A stretch of DNA of 64,000 bases from Herbidospora solisilvae (GTDB taxonomy: Bacteria; Actinomycetota; Actinomycetes; Streptosporangiales; Streptosporangiaceae). The stretch spans positions 434,001 through 498,000 of the forward strand of contig NZ_WXEW01000006.1 of assembly GCF_009901565.1 (NCBI RefSeq), in the 5' to 3' direction. The translations under genes and the position numbers were made by a program. Under the pieces are notes generated by a model that had not been told where the DNA came from, searched no databases, and saw only the letters and a list, made by a program, of their open reading frames with translations. Positions 14,526 through 22,253 of this stretch are shown piece by piece (position 1 is the first letter of the stretch; every line of letters starts with the position of its first letter).

Positions 14526-15487
14526 GGACGGTGCTCGCGGTCGACGGGGGCAACAGCAAGACCGACCTCGCCCTGGTCGCCGAGGACGGCACGGTGCTCG
14601 CCGCCACGCGCACCGGCCCCTTCCTCCCGCAGAGCGCGGGCGTCGCGGCCGCCGTCGACGTGGTCGACCGGGCCGCCCGCGACCTGCTCGGCGGCGTCCC
14701 GCCCTACGCCGACGTGCTGGCCGCCTACCTGGCCGGGGCCGACCTCCCGGCCGAGGAGGAGGCGCTGCGCGCGGAGTTCCTGCGGCGCGGGTGCGCCAAG
14801 GAGGTGGACGTCGCCAACGACGTCTTCGCGGTGCTGCGCGCCGGGGCATCGCGGCCGTGGGGCGTCGCGGTGGTGTGCGGGGCCGGCATCAACGCCGTCG
14901 GCGTCGCCCCGTCGGGCGAGGTGGCGCGGTTCCCGGCGCTCGGCCGGCGGAGCGGCGACTGGGGCGGCGGCGAGGAACTGGCCGACTGGATCCTGTGGCA
15001 CGCCTCCCGGATGGAGGACGGCCGCGGCCCGGCGACCGCGCTGGCCGACCTGGTCGTCGGCCACTTCGGCACGGCCACCGTCGAAGAAGTGGTGCTGTCA
15101 CTGCATTTCGGCGATTTGTCCCCGGCTAGGCTGCATGAGCTCGTCCCGGGCCTGTTCACCGTCGCGGCCGGCGGCGACCCGGTGGCCAGGGAGGTGGTCA
15201 GCCGCCAGGCCCAGGAGGTCGCCGTGATGGCGCGCGTCTGCCTCGAACGGCTGAACCTCTTGGACGTCGCCACCGAGGTCGTGCTCGGCGGCAGCGTGCT
15301 GACGGCGCGGGACCCGTACACGCACCACCTGATCGAAACCGCGATCGGCGCGGGCGCACCACGCGCCACGGTCGTGGTCGGCACCCTCCCCCCGGTCGCG
15401 GGCGCCGCCCTGGCCGGACTGGACCTGCTCCACGCGGACGAGTCCGCGCGCATCCGAGTTCGTGAACACTTCAGGAGGAGCGAATGA
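14522..15487 (+). CDS. BadF/BadG-type ATPase, probable N-acetylglucosamine kinase
   Basis: A 321-residue actin-fold (ASKHA) ATPase. The phosphate-1 loop is VLAVDGGNSKTDLALV at 4-19. The adenosine region includes VVCGAGINAVGVAP, GDWGGGEELADW and VLGGSVLTA. Proteins of this class in sugar operons are GlcNAc kinases; BadF-type CoA-reductase activators would carry Cys ligands for an iron-sulfur cluster, which are not seen. Starting GTG overlaps the permease stop, and its own stop overlaps the ATG of the GH9 gene. It would phosphorylate the imported sugar in the cytoplasm. Confidence 0.85.
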   Translation: MRTVLAVDGGNSKTDLALVAEDGTVLAATRTGPFLPQSAGVAAAVDVVDRAARDLLGGVPPYADVLAAYLAGADLPAEEEALRAEFLRRGCAKEVDVANDVFAVLRAGASRPWGVAVVCGAGINAVGVAPSGEVARFPALGRRSGDWGGGEELADWILWHASRMEDGRGPATALADLVVGHFGTATVEEVVLSLHFGDLSPARLHELVPGLFTVAAGGDPVAREVVSRQAQEVAVMARVCLERLNLLDVATEVVLGGSVLTARDPYTHHLIETAIGAGAPRATVVVGTLPPVAGAALAGLDLLHADESARIRVREHFRRSE

Positions 15488-17280
15488 CCAGGCTGTTCCC
15501 CGCCGCCCTCGCGCTGGCGCTGGCGACGTCGATGGGCGCCGCCCCGGCATGGGCCGACGTCACCCCCGCCCACGTGCGGGTGGACCAGGTGGGCTTCCTG
15601 CCGGGCGAGAGCAAGCACGCCTATCTGATGACGAGCGGCTCCGGCGGCCGCTTCGCCGTGGTCGACCACCGCGGCCGGACCGTGCTCACCGGTCACGCGG
15701 GGGCCGACCGGGGCGCCTGGAACAGCGGTTACCCTCACGTCTACGACCTCGACGTCTCGAAGCTGCGCACCCCTGGCCGCTACCGGATCAAGGCCGGCGG
15801 CACCACCTCGGCCGAGTTCCAGATCGCCCCCAAGCACAACCCGGCCACCGACATCCTGGGCTTCTTCGGCCTCCAGCGCGACACCACCCACCACAACGAC
15901 CGGGCGGCGTCCGTCTACGACTGGCCGACGTTCACCGGCCCCGACACCGACCAGATCAAGGGCGAGCTCACCAAGGTCGGCGGCCCGGTCGACGTGGAGG
16001 GCGGCTGGTTCGACGCGGGCGACTACCTGAAGTTCACCCACATCCTGTCGTACGTCGACACCCTCCTGTGGGCGGCCCAGCGCGACGGGAAGGTGCACAC
16101 CCCGGCGCTGCGCGACGAGGCGGCCCACGGCCTGAAGTACCTCGACAAGATGTGGGACGAGAACTCGAAGACCCTCTACATCCAGGTCGGCGTCGGCGCC
16201 GGCAACGAGGAGGGCACCTTCATCGGTGACCACGACATCTGGCGCCTCCCCCAGGCCGACGACGTCGACACCGCCGAGGGCCACCAGTTCATCCGCAACC
16301 GCCCGGTGTTCCGCGCCGCCGCCCCCGGCCACCCGGTCAGCCCCAACCTCGCCGGCCGCACCGCCGCCGCCTTCGCCCTGGCCGCCCAGCTGGAACCCGA
16401 CCGCAGGAAGGCCGCCCACCTGCTGGACCAGGCCGCCTCGGTCTACGCGATGGCCAAGACCGAAGACGTCGGACAACTCGTGACCTCGTTGCCGCACGCC
16501 TTCTACCCCGAGAGCGTCTGGCGCGACGACATGGAGCTCGGCGCCACCCAGATGACCCTGGCCGCCCAGCGCCTGCGCGACCCGAGGGCCGCCAAGTGGC
16601 TGGCCGACGCCGCTCGCTGGGCCCGCGGCTACCTCGACGAGGACCAGGGCGACACCCTCAACCTGTACGACGTCAGCGCCCTCGCCCACACCGACCTGGT
16701 CACCGCCATGAGGGCCGCCCGCGCCAGCGGCCTGGCCGTCTCGGAGGCCGACCTGATCGCCGGCCTGAAGGCCCAGCTCGACATCGGCACGGCCCGCGCC
16801 GCCAAGGACCCGTTCCGCGCCGGCGCCCAGCACGACGAGTTCGACTCCGTCCCGCACGCCTTCGGCCTGGCCGCCACCACCCACCTCTACCGCAAGGTCA
16901 CCGGCGACCGCTCCTACGACGCCTTCGGCACCCAGCAGCGCAACTGGAGCCTGGGCGCCAACCCGTGGGGCGTCTCCTTCGTGGCCGGCGCGGGCGCCAA
17001 CTCCATCGCCTGCCCGCACCACCAGATCGCCAACATCACCGGCAAGCCCGCCAAGGGCGCGGTCGTGAACGGCCCCAACAGCGCCGACCTCTTCGAGGAC
17101 GGCCTCGGCGGCCACTTCGACGAGATGCCCCCCTGCCCGCCCAACGGCGTCGACGTCTACCACGAGTTCACCGGCCACGGCAGCCGCTTCGTCGACGACG
17201 TCCGCTCCTGGCAGGCCTCCGAACCGGCCGACGATTTCGCCGCGATCGCGCTGTACGCTTTGACCCTCACATCGTCATGA
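15484..17280 (+). CDS. Glycoside hydrolase family 9 enzyme with N-terminal Ig-like domain
   Basis: A 598-residue protein with a Sec signal peptide (about 1-24, cleavage after AWA), a CelD_N Ig-like domain (about 28-120, VRVDQVGFLPGESKHAYL) and the GH9 (alpha/alpha)6 domain. GGWFDAGDYLKF near residue 178 is the GH9 catalytic-base motif. The C-terminal segment SWQASEPADDFAAIA holds the expected acid Glu. GH9 includes endoglucanases and also exo-beta-glucosaminidases; the adjacent GlcNAc-kinase-like gene makes an amino-sugar substrate plausible but unproved. ATG overlaps the kinase stop (ATGA) and follows AGGAGG closely. The product is predicted to be secreted. Confidence 0.88.
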   Translation: MTRLFPAALALALATSMGAAPAWADVTPAHVRVDQVGFLPGESKHAYLMTSGSGGRFAVVDHRGRTVLTGHAGADRGAWNSGYPHVYDLDVSKLRTPGRYRIKAGGTTSAEFQIAPKHNPATDILGFFGLQRDTTHHNDRAASVYDWPTFTGPDTDQIKGELTKVGGPVDVEGGWFDAGDYLKFTHILSYVDTLLWAAQRDGKVHTPALRDEAAHGLKYLDKMWDENSKTLYIQVGVGAGNEEGTFIGDHDIWRLPQADDVDTAEGHQFIRNRPVFRAAAPGHPVSPNLAGRTAAAFALAAQLEPDRRKAAHLLDQAASVYAMAKTEDVGQLVTSLPHAFYPESVWRDDMELGATQMTLAAQRLRDPRAAKWLADAARWARGYLDEDQGDTLNLYDVSALAHTDLVTAMRAARASGLAVSEADLIAGLKAQLDIGTARAAKDPFRAGAQHDEFDSVPHAFGLAATTHLYRKVTGDRSYDAFGTQQRNWSLGANPWGVSFVAGAGANSIACPHHQIANITGKPAKGAVVNGPNSADLFEDGLGGHFDEMPPCPPNGVDVYHEFTGHGSRFVDDVRSWQASEPADDFAAIALYALTLTSS

Positions 17281-17299
17281 TCATCGCCGCGGAGATGAA

Positions 17300-18502
17300 G
17301 TGAAGCCTCCCCTTCACGGGACCCCCAGCCTGATGCGCGCGATCAACGAAGGCCGGGCCCTGCGGGTCCTGCTCGAACGCGGCCCGCTGACCCGTCCCGA
17401 GATCGGCGAGCTCACCGGCCTCTCCAAACCGACGGCCTTCCAGCTCCTGGCCCGCCTCCAAGAGGCGGGCCTGGTGGTCGCCGACGGCATCCGCGCCGGC
17501 CAGCCCGGCCCGACGGCCGAGATCTACCGCATCAACCCCGACGCGGCGTATGTGGCGGCCCTGGACGTGACGCACGACCGCATCAGCGCCCAGATCGCCG
17601 ACCTCACCGGCACGATCAGGGGCGAACACACCATCACCCTGACCGAAGGAGTGCGCGCCCCGCTGGTCGACCGCCTGAGGGCGGCGATCGACGCGGCCGG
17701 ACCCCCCGGCCCCCTGCGCCGGATCGTGATCGGCGTCCAGGGCGCCGTCGACCCCACCACCGGCCTGCTGTCCTACGCCACCGACGAGGACCTGCCCGGC
17801 TGGCGCATCCCCGACCTGCTCCCGACGCTGCGCGAAGGCCTGGGCACGGAAGTCGACGTGGAGAACGACGTCAACCTCGTGGCCCTGGCCGAACAGGCCC
17901 ACGGCGCGGCCACCGACTTCTCCGACTTCGTCCTGCTGTGGGCCGACGAGGGCCTCGGCTCGGCCCTGGTCATAGGGGGCCGCCTGCACCGGGGCTTCTT
18001 CGGCGGCGCGGGCGAAGTGGGCTACATGCCCACACCGGGCGTAACCACCGCCCGCGACGGCGGCCGCTTCGGCCACCACGGCTACCAGGCCCTGGTGGGC
18101 GGCCCAGCGGTCCACGACCTGCTGCGCACCTACGGCGTGGAGGCCCCCGACTTCCGCCGCGCCGTGTCCGCCGCGGTCACCCTGGCCGAGGGCACCGACC
18201 GCGCGGCGGAAGAGGCCCGCGCGGGCCTGCGCCTGGTGGCCTCACGGCTGGCGGTGGGCCTGGCGGCCATCGCCTCGGTCGTCGACCCGGGGTTGGTCGT
18301 ACTGACGGGCGACCTGCCAGCGGCGGGCGGGGAACTGCTGCGCGACCTGGTCGAACGGGAGCTGCACGCGCTGACGCACTCACGGCCGCAGGTGCGGTTG
18401 TCGGCGCTGGAGGGGAATCCGGTGCTGGCGGGGGCGCTGGAGCTGGGGCTGACGGTGGTTAGAGAGGAACTGTTCGAGGGCGTGCTTGTGAGCCGCTCGT
18501 AG
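17300..18502 (+). CDS. ROK-family transcriptional regulator
   Basis: A 400-residue protein with an N-terminal winged helix-turn-helix (about 25-75, GPLTRPEIGELTGLSKPTAF) and a C-terminal ROK sugar-kinase-like domain (IVIGVQGAVDPTTGLL, VDVENDVNLVALAEQAHG). The usual ROK zinc motif CxCGxxGCxE is absent: the equivalent stretch runs GYMPTPGVTTARDGGRFGHHG without Cys. GTG at 17300 follows GGAG by 5 bases. It is the last gene of the sugar operon and the likely ligand of the palindrome at 11366-11388. Confidence 0.9.
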   Translation: MKPPLHGTPSLMRAINEGRALRVLLERGPLTRPEIGELTGLSKPTAFQLLARLQEAGLVVADGIRAGQPGPTAEIYRINPDAAYVAALDVTHDRISAQIADLTGTIRGEHTITLTEGVRAPLVDRLRAAIDAAGPPGPLRRIVIGVQGAVDPTTGLLSYATDEDLPGWRIPDLLPTLREGLGTEVDVENDVNLVALAEQAHGAATDFSDFVLLWADEGLGSALVIGGRLHRGFFGGAGEVGYMPTPGVTTARDGGRFGHHGYQALVGGPAVHDLLRTYGVEAPDFRRAVSAAVTLAEGTDRAAEEARAGLRLVASRLAVGLAAIASVVDPGLVVLTGDLPAAGGELLRDLVERELHALTHSRPQVRLSALEGNPVLAGALELGLTVVREELFEGVLVSRS

Positions 18503-18537
18503 GCCATCTGGAGCCCGTTGTCCACCTCGCGCCCGTC

Positions 18538-18779
18538 TCACAGACCGGTTCCCTCAAGGGGATCATGAGACAGCTCTTGATCGATATCGGCGTCCAGATC
18601 CGCGCGTAACTCGTCAACATCAAGCGCGCCGGCACCAGCGAAGATCGCCAATGCCTCGCCCACCGGAACGGCACGCCGACGCGTGATCGGGCCAACATCG
18701 GCAAGCGGCTCACCATTGATCGTCATACAAGCCACTCCCTGAGTCGCTGACGAAATGCGCGGAGGCCGATTCGATTCAT
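18538..18779 (-). pseudogene. Truncated Phd/YefM-type antitoxin gene
   Basis: From ATG at 18779 the minus strand reads MNRIGLRAFRQRLREWLV and then TGA, matching the N-terminal helix and strand of Phd-type antitoxins. In another frame from 18726 it reads MTINGEPLADVGPITRRRAV followed by PVGEALAIFAG and DELRADLDADIDQ, the rest of the family. The residues that normally join the halves (about eight, around the GE..TV turn) are gone and the frame is shifted. I read it as one antitoxin gene with a small deletion. A shorter functional protein from 18726 cannot be excluded. No toxin partner is visible. Confidence 0.55.
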
Positions 18780-18864
18780 AGAAGCGAGATTTCCAGAGAA
18801 CGCGGGGCCATTCGCCGGAGACCGCAACTGGGCGGCGGCCGGCGTTACCCCACGCGGCCTCGGG

Positions 18865-19914
18865 TCAGTCTGCGGCTTGCGTCCGTATCTCCGCGAGCCG
18901 TTCGATCACGGTCTCGGCGAGCTCGCGAAATTCGGCGCGACATTTCTGCACATAGGTCTGTGTGCTGCCGATGGCCCCGTCTGCCGCTTTGAGATCGAAC
19001 ATCGGCTTGCGGGCGTCGTGGGCAAGGGGCATCAGGCTTTGGTAGTTCCGTAGCGTCGCGATCTCATGCGACCGATGATCGGATCGCCGTTCATCGAGCA
19101 CCGATTCGGCGAAAACCGAGGGAATGCGCTCCAGCCAGCGCCGGTAGGCCTTGACAGGCCGGTCCAGACGCATGGTCGGCTGCATGATCACATAGCCGAG
19201 AGGCCGCATGTCACCAGAAGGAGCGGGGATCGTCTTCGGCACCCTCGGCGACACGGTCTGCTGCCAGGTGGAGCGCCACGCTCGCAAAGTGGGACCGAGG
19301 TTTCGCAGACCCCGAAGAGAGAACAGGTCCGCGGCAAGAGGCATCAGTACACTGTCCGCCGCAAGGAGTGCGGCCCGGTTGATGGCGCCCAAGTTAGGCC
19401 CGACGTCGATAAGGACGATGTCGGCATTCACCTTGCGGGCGGCGTCATCGATGATCCGGTAGAAGGCCGTGGTCGTCCGGATGGCGGCGGGATCACCCGT
19501 GAAGCAGTTCGGCCAGGCGGCGGAGAGCTTGTCTTCGAACGCGCTCAGTTCAAGGTCTCCCGGGACGAGCCAGAGACCATCGGTGATACTGATCGGCGCG
19601 TGAAAGGCGACGTCACCGAGACCTTCCATGATCGGTCTCACCGCGGCCGCGACCGTCCCGGCATCCCGGGTGACCCTGGGAAAGAGCACGTTGATAAGAG
19701 TCTGCTGCGTCGTGCCCCAAGCTGAGATCTCCGGTTCCCCCCAGAGCGTGGCGAGTTCCGGCTCGTCCAGGAACGCAGAAGTCAGGTTGGCCTGTGGGTC
19801 CAGATCCACGGCCAGCACTCGACGCCCAAGGCGCTGAAGCATGTGGGCCAGATGGTAGGTGAGCGTCGTCTTGCCGACGCCTCCCTTGTTGTTGAAGAGC
19901 GCCACCGAGATCAT
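18865..19914 (-). CDS. ParA/Soj-type Walker ATPase without a ParB partner
   Basis: A 349-residue deviant Walker ATPase. ALFNNKGGVGKTT at 5-17 is the KGGxGKT P-loop, VLAVDLDPQANLTSAF the Walker A' strand and DIVLIDVGPNLGAINRAAL the Walker B region. It is longer than chromosomal ParA (about 250-300) by an insertion after the first strand (about 60-110) and a C-terminal extension. ATG at 19914 follows GAGGAG by 6 bases and overlaps the TGA of the AlbA-HATPase gene (ATGA), so the two are coupled. No ParB, parS or replication gene is seen nearby. The pair and its lower GC suggest an acquired two-protein module. Confidence 0.85.
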   Translation of the reverse strand: MISVALFNNKGGVGKTTLTYHLAHMLQRLGRRVLAVDLDPQANLTSAFLDEPELATLWGEPEISAWGTTQQTLINVLFPRVTRDAGTVAAAVRPIMEGLGDVAFHAPISITDGLWLVPGDLELSAFEDKLSAAWPNCFTGDPAAIRTTTAFYRIIDDAARKVNADIVLIDVGPNLGAINRAALLAADSVLMPLAADLFSLRGLRNLGPTLRAWRSTWQQTVSPRVPKTIPAPSGDMRPLGYVIMQPTMRLDRPVKAYRRWLERIPSVFAESVLDERRSDHRSHEIATLRNYQSLMPLAHDARKPMFDLKAADGAIGSTQTYVQKCRAEFRELAETVIERLAEIRTQAAD

Positions 19915-21098
19915 TTTGCTCTCCTCAACGTCACCGACCACGACGATTCGTCGACGACGAACTCCGCGGGAGGATTGCCGTTGGCCTCCAGCGACGCCTG
20001 TATCCGGCCGATCCCCCGCCCGAACCGGTTGACGTAGCCCAGTGATTTCATCGCCGCAGCGAGCGACGGGTTCCGGTAGTCACTGACCCTGTCGAAGTTG
20101 TCGGCGCGCACCTGCCCGTAAGGTCCACCCGGGTTGGTGATCTCGATACGGTCGGCGAACCAGAGGACACGCACGGGCGCGTAGGAAGTCTCATAGTTGC
20201 GGTGCATGACGGCGTTCATGCAGGCCTCGCGCAGCGCGGCGAGTGGGTAGTCGGGCCGCTGCACTTCCCGGAAGCCCTGGTCGTCCACCACCTGGGTGTG
20301 CAGGTGACCGCGGAACAGCGCGTCAAGACGACCGCCCAGGTCGACTATGTTGGACCGCAGTTCTTGGTCGTCAGCGATCGCGGCTTCCAGGCCCAGGCCG
20401 TCATACCGCACGAACTGCAGGTAGGCGCCCGGGATGAAACCACCCGGGTTGAACCCGAGAACGAGCAACCCCAGCACAGTCGGCGTGGCCGTCAGGTCAG
20501 CCATGCGCAGGCTCGCGAGTTGGTGCTCTTGCGGACGTCCGTTCTCCTCGATGACATCGGCAGAGACTACGGACGGCAGGTAGGTGGACCGGAACAGCAC
20601 CAGATCGAGGTCCTCCAACGTGCTGCCCGGTACGCTCCGCCCGTCGAACGGACCGTCGAGGGATCGACGGCGCTCGGCCAGCACCCGCTCATCCTCCCGG
20701 GTTGCCCTGCGTGTCGTCGGCCCCGGCCGCACCCAGACGACGCCGTCATATCGCACGGGCGGAGTCGCCGAAGCCTTCACGTGAATCCGGATCACCGGCC
20801 GGCTCTTGTACGTGGCCCTCTCCACGGTCATCGACGGCCGGTCCAGGATCTGGCCGCTGTCGCGGTATTCAGTCAGCCTCAGCAGTTCCCGATCACTGGT
20901 GTCCAAGACGAGAACCGGCTCACCGTGATCATCCACTCCGATGAGCAGGTCCCCACCGCCACGCCCGCACAGATCGTTGGCGAGCGCGCAGATCGCCTGG
21001 CCGATCTTGTCGCGACTGGACGCGGACAGCTTGAACTCCAGAACGGTGCTCTCTCTGTCACCAAGCTCGTCAACGAGATCAGTCGTCATGCCAGTCAT
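19911..21098 (-). CDS. AlbA_2 (Schlafen-type) DNA-binding / RecG-like HATPase protein
   Basis: A 395-residue protein. Residues about 15-130 form the AlbA_2 domain (ESTVLEFKLSASSRDKIGQ, GGGDLLIGVDDHG). Residues about 280-375 form the HATPase_c_4 domain (ALREACMNAVMHRNYE, ITNPGGPYG, GRGIGRIQ) in the order usual for putative ATP-dependent transcriptional regulators. The function of this family is poorly defined; members occur in defence and mobile regions. It is upstream of and coupled to the ParA-like gene. Codon choice is less GC-biased than in the flanking genes. ATG at 21098 is used; another in-frame ATG lies three codons later. Confidence 0.85.
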   Translation of the reverse strand: MTGMTTDLVDELGDRESTVLEFKLSASSRDKIGQAICALANDLCGRGGGDLLIGVDDHGEPVLVLDTSDRELLRLTEYRDSGQILDRPSMTVERATYKSRPVIRIHVKASATPPVRYDGVVWVRPGPTTRRATREDERVLAERRRSLDGPFDGRSVPGSTLEDLDLVLFRSTYLPSVVSADVIEENGRPQEHQLASLRMADLTATPTVLGLLVLGFNPGGFIPGAYLQFVRYDGLGLEAAIADDQELRSNIVDLGGRLDALFRGHLHTQVVDDQGFREVQRPDYPLAALREACMNAVMHRNYETSYAPVRVLWFADRIEITNPGGPYGQVRADNFDRVSDYRNPSLAAAMKSLGYVNRFGRGIGRIQASLEANGNPPAEFVVDESSWSVTLRRAK

Positions 21099-21720
21099 TG
21101 TGCCGCCCAGCCACAGTCCACCGGATCAAAGAGCCCCGTTTCCTGGGCCAGCCCCGCCGGATTGGCTCGAAGCAGACAACGTGGGATTGGCCGGACTCGG
21201 CTTCGCGCCCGGCCAGGCAAAAGAGCGGAGTCCAGAAGCCAGGGTTCCACGAGCCTCCGCGGAACCTGACCCAGACCATATGGTCAAGGCCCGGTACCGG
21301 CATCACCTCAGCTTCGACGTTCCGCACTGGAGTCGACAGTCTCACCGGAGTCCGTGCCGAAGAAGCCCACGCTCTCCACTGAAAGCATGATCATCTGTAT
21401 GCCGGAGGTTAGCGCATGGAGACGGAACCTAGGTATGCACTCCGCACCCACATATTGAGATGCCCAAAGAGAGAAGAACCACCAAAAATCCCGCCAAACT
21501 CCAGGCCTGCCCCTAAACACACGCGAGCGAAGCGAGCACGACCCGAGCGAAGCGAGGCCTGTCCAGGGAGCGCGAGGGGCGGAGCCCTTCGCCAGGGAGC
21601 GACAGCGACCCCGGAGCAAAGCGACGCAAGGGGCGCGAAAGCGCACCAGGGGGAGCGCGAGGGGGCGAAGCCCTCTCGTATCGGGGGGTTCGGGGGGTCG
21701 TCCCCCCGTCTGCACAACGG
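21099..21720. other. Noncoding stretch between the AlbA-HATPase gene and tmRNA
   Basis: No convincing gene is present. Bases 21099-21480 show no repeat or RNA element I recognise. From about 21520 the DNA changes to dense short palindromes and near-duplicate purine-rich segments, described separately, up to a strong hairpin next to the tmRNA gene. Confidence 0.5.
21523..21707. repeat. Cluster of GAGCGAAGCGAG palindromes and related short repeats
   Basis: GCGAGCGAAGCGAGC (21523-21537) and CCGAGCGAAGCGAGG (21543-21557) share the self-complementary core CGAGCGAAGCGAG. A second pair of near-duplicates runs CCAGGGAGCGCGAGGGGC (from 21563) and CCAGGGGGAGCGCGAGGG (from 21646), each ending in a GGAGCCC or GAAGCCC hairpin arm. 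The block ends with GGGGGG-TTC-GGGGGG and CCCCCC at 21682-21707, which can fold back. This looks like an intergenic repeat family of GC-rich actinomycetes, not coding DNA. Confidence 0.55.
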
Positions 21721-21777
21721 CGAAATGGCCCATGGCAGCCGCCCCGAAGGGGCGTCAACCATGGGCCATCCATTTCG
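21721..21777 (-). terminator. Long nested hairpin downstream of tmRNA
   Basis: Outer arms CGAAATG (21721-21727) and CATTTCG (21771-21777), middle arms ATGGCCCATGG (21725-21735) and CCATGGGCCAT (21759-21769), and an inner GCCCC-GAA-GGGGC stem (21741-21753) make one long interrupted stem. It begins five bases beyond the 3' end of tmRNA and is the likely transcription terminator or 3' processing barrier for it. Confidence 0.65.
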
Positions 21778-21781
21778 CCAG

Positions 21782-22168
21782 TGGAGGTGGCGGGAATCGA
21801 ACCCGCGTCCTTCAGCACCGAGTCAGGGCTTCTCCGGGCGCAGCCTGTTTAACGTTTTCTCAGCCCCGGCGCTCTCACAGGCGAGTCGCCGACGGGCTCA
21901 TCCGCTGTTTGATTTCCCACCTTCCCCCGCGGCCGGCGAAGATGGTGGAGCCTCCTAGCGATGCCAGATCCCGGGCCGGAGGCGGACCCGGGCTGACACG
22001 GTTTAACTCGTCTGCTTAGGCAGCGAGAGCCAGGGAACCCTGGCTAACCGAAGTGGCCTTGGTATTGGCACTTATTTGTTCGCGGACACAGTGTTAGCGA
22101 GGTTATGTCCGCCGTCCTCGGCCCGCTTCCCCTGGCTTGTAATGCCAAAGTCGAAACCGGTCACCCCC
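21782..22168 (-). ncRNA. ssrA: Transfer-messenger RNA (tmRNA)
   Basis: The minus strand begins GGGGGTGACCGGTTTCGACT and ends CGGGTTCGATTCCCGCCACC followed by TCCA. The first seven bases pair with CACCTCC at the end as the tRNA-Ala-like acceptor stem, with a T arm TTCGATT. The internal tag frame runs from 22069 to the TAA at 22018-22016 and encodes ANTKATSVSQGSLALAA, the usual actinobacterial tag start ANTK and the LALAA degron. CCA is not encoded. It frees stalled ribosomes together with SmpB, whose gene is at 24135-24617. The 3' end is a classic island insertion site, and low-GC accessory genes lie directly beyond it. Confidence 0.95.
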
Positions 22169-22253
22169 TGTGCAGTTGTCAAACCCGTCCGCGCAAGCGT
22201 CCGGACACCGCAACTTTACCCGTACAACCACCCCGCCGCGAACACGTATTCCC

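Noticed and set aside
18510-18540. Possible duplicated tmRNA 3' end (attachment site) at the left border of the accessory region
   Set aside because: Only about seven bases (CCACCTC) are shared with the tmRNA terminus, no more than expected by chance.
21523-21707. Possible CRISPR array
   Set aside because: Repeats are too short and palindromic, spacing is irregular, and there are no spacers of uniform length or cas genes.
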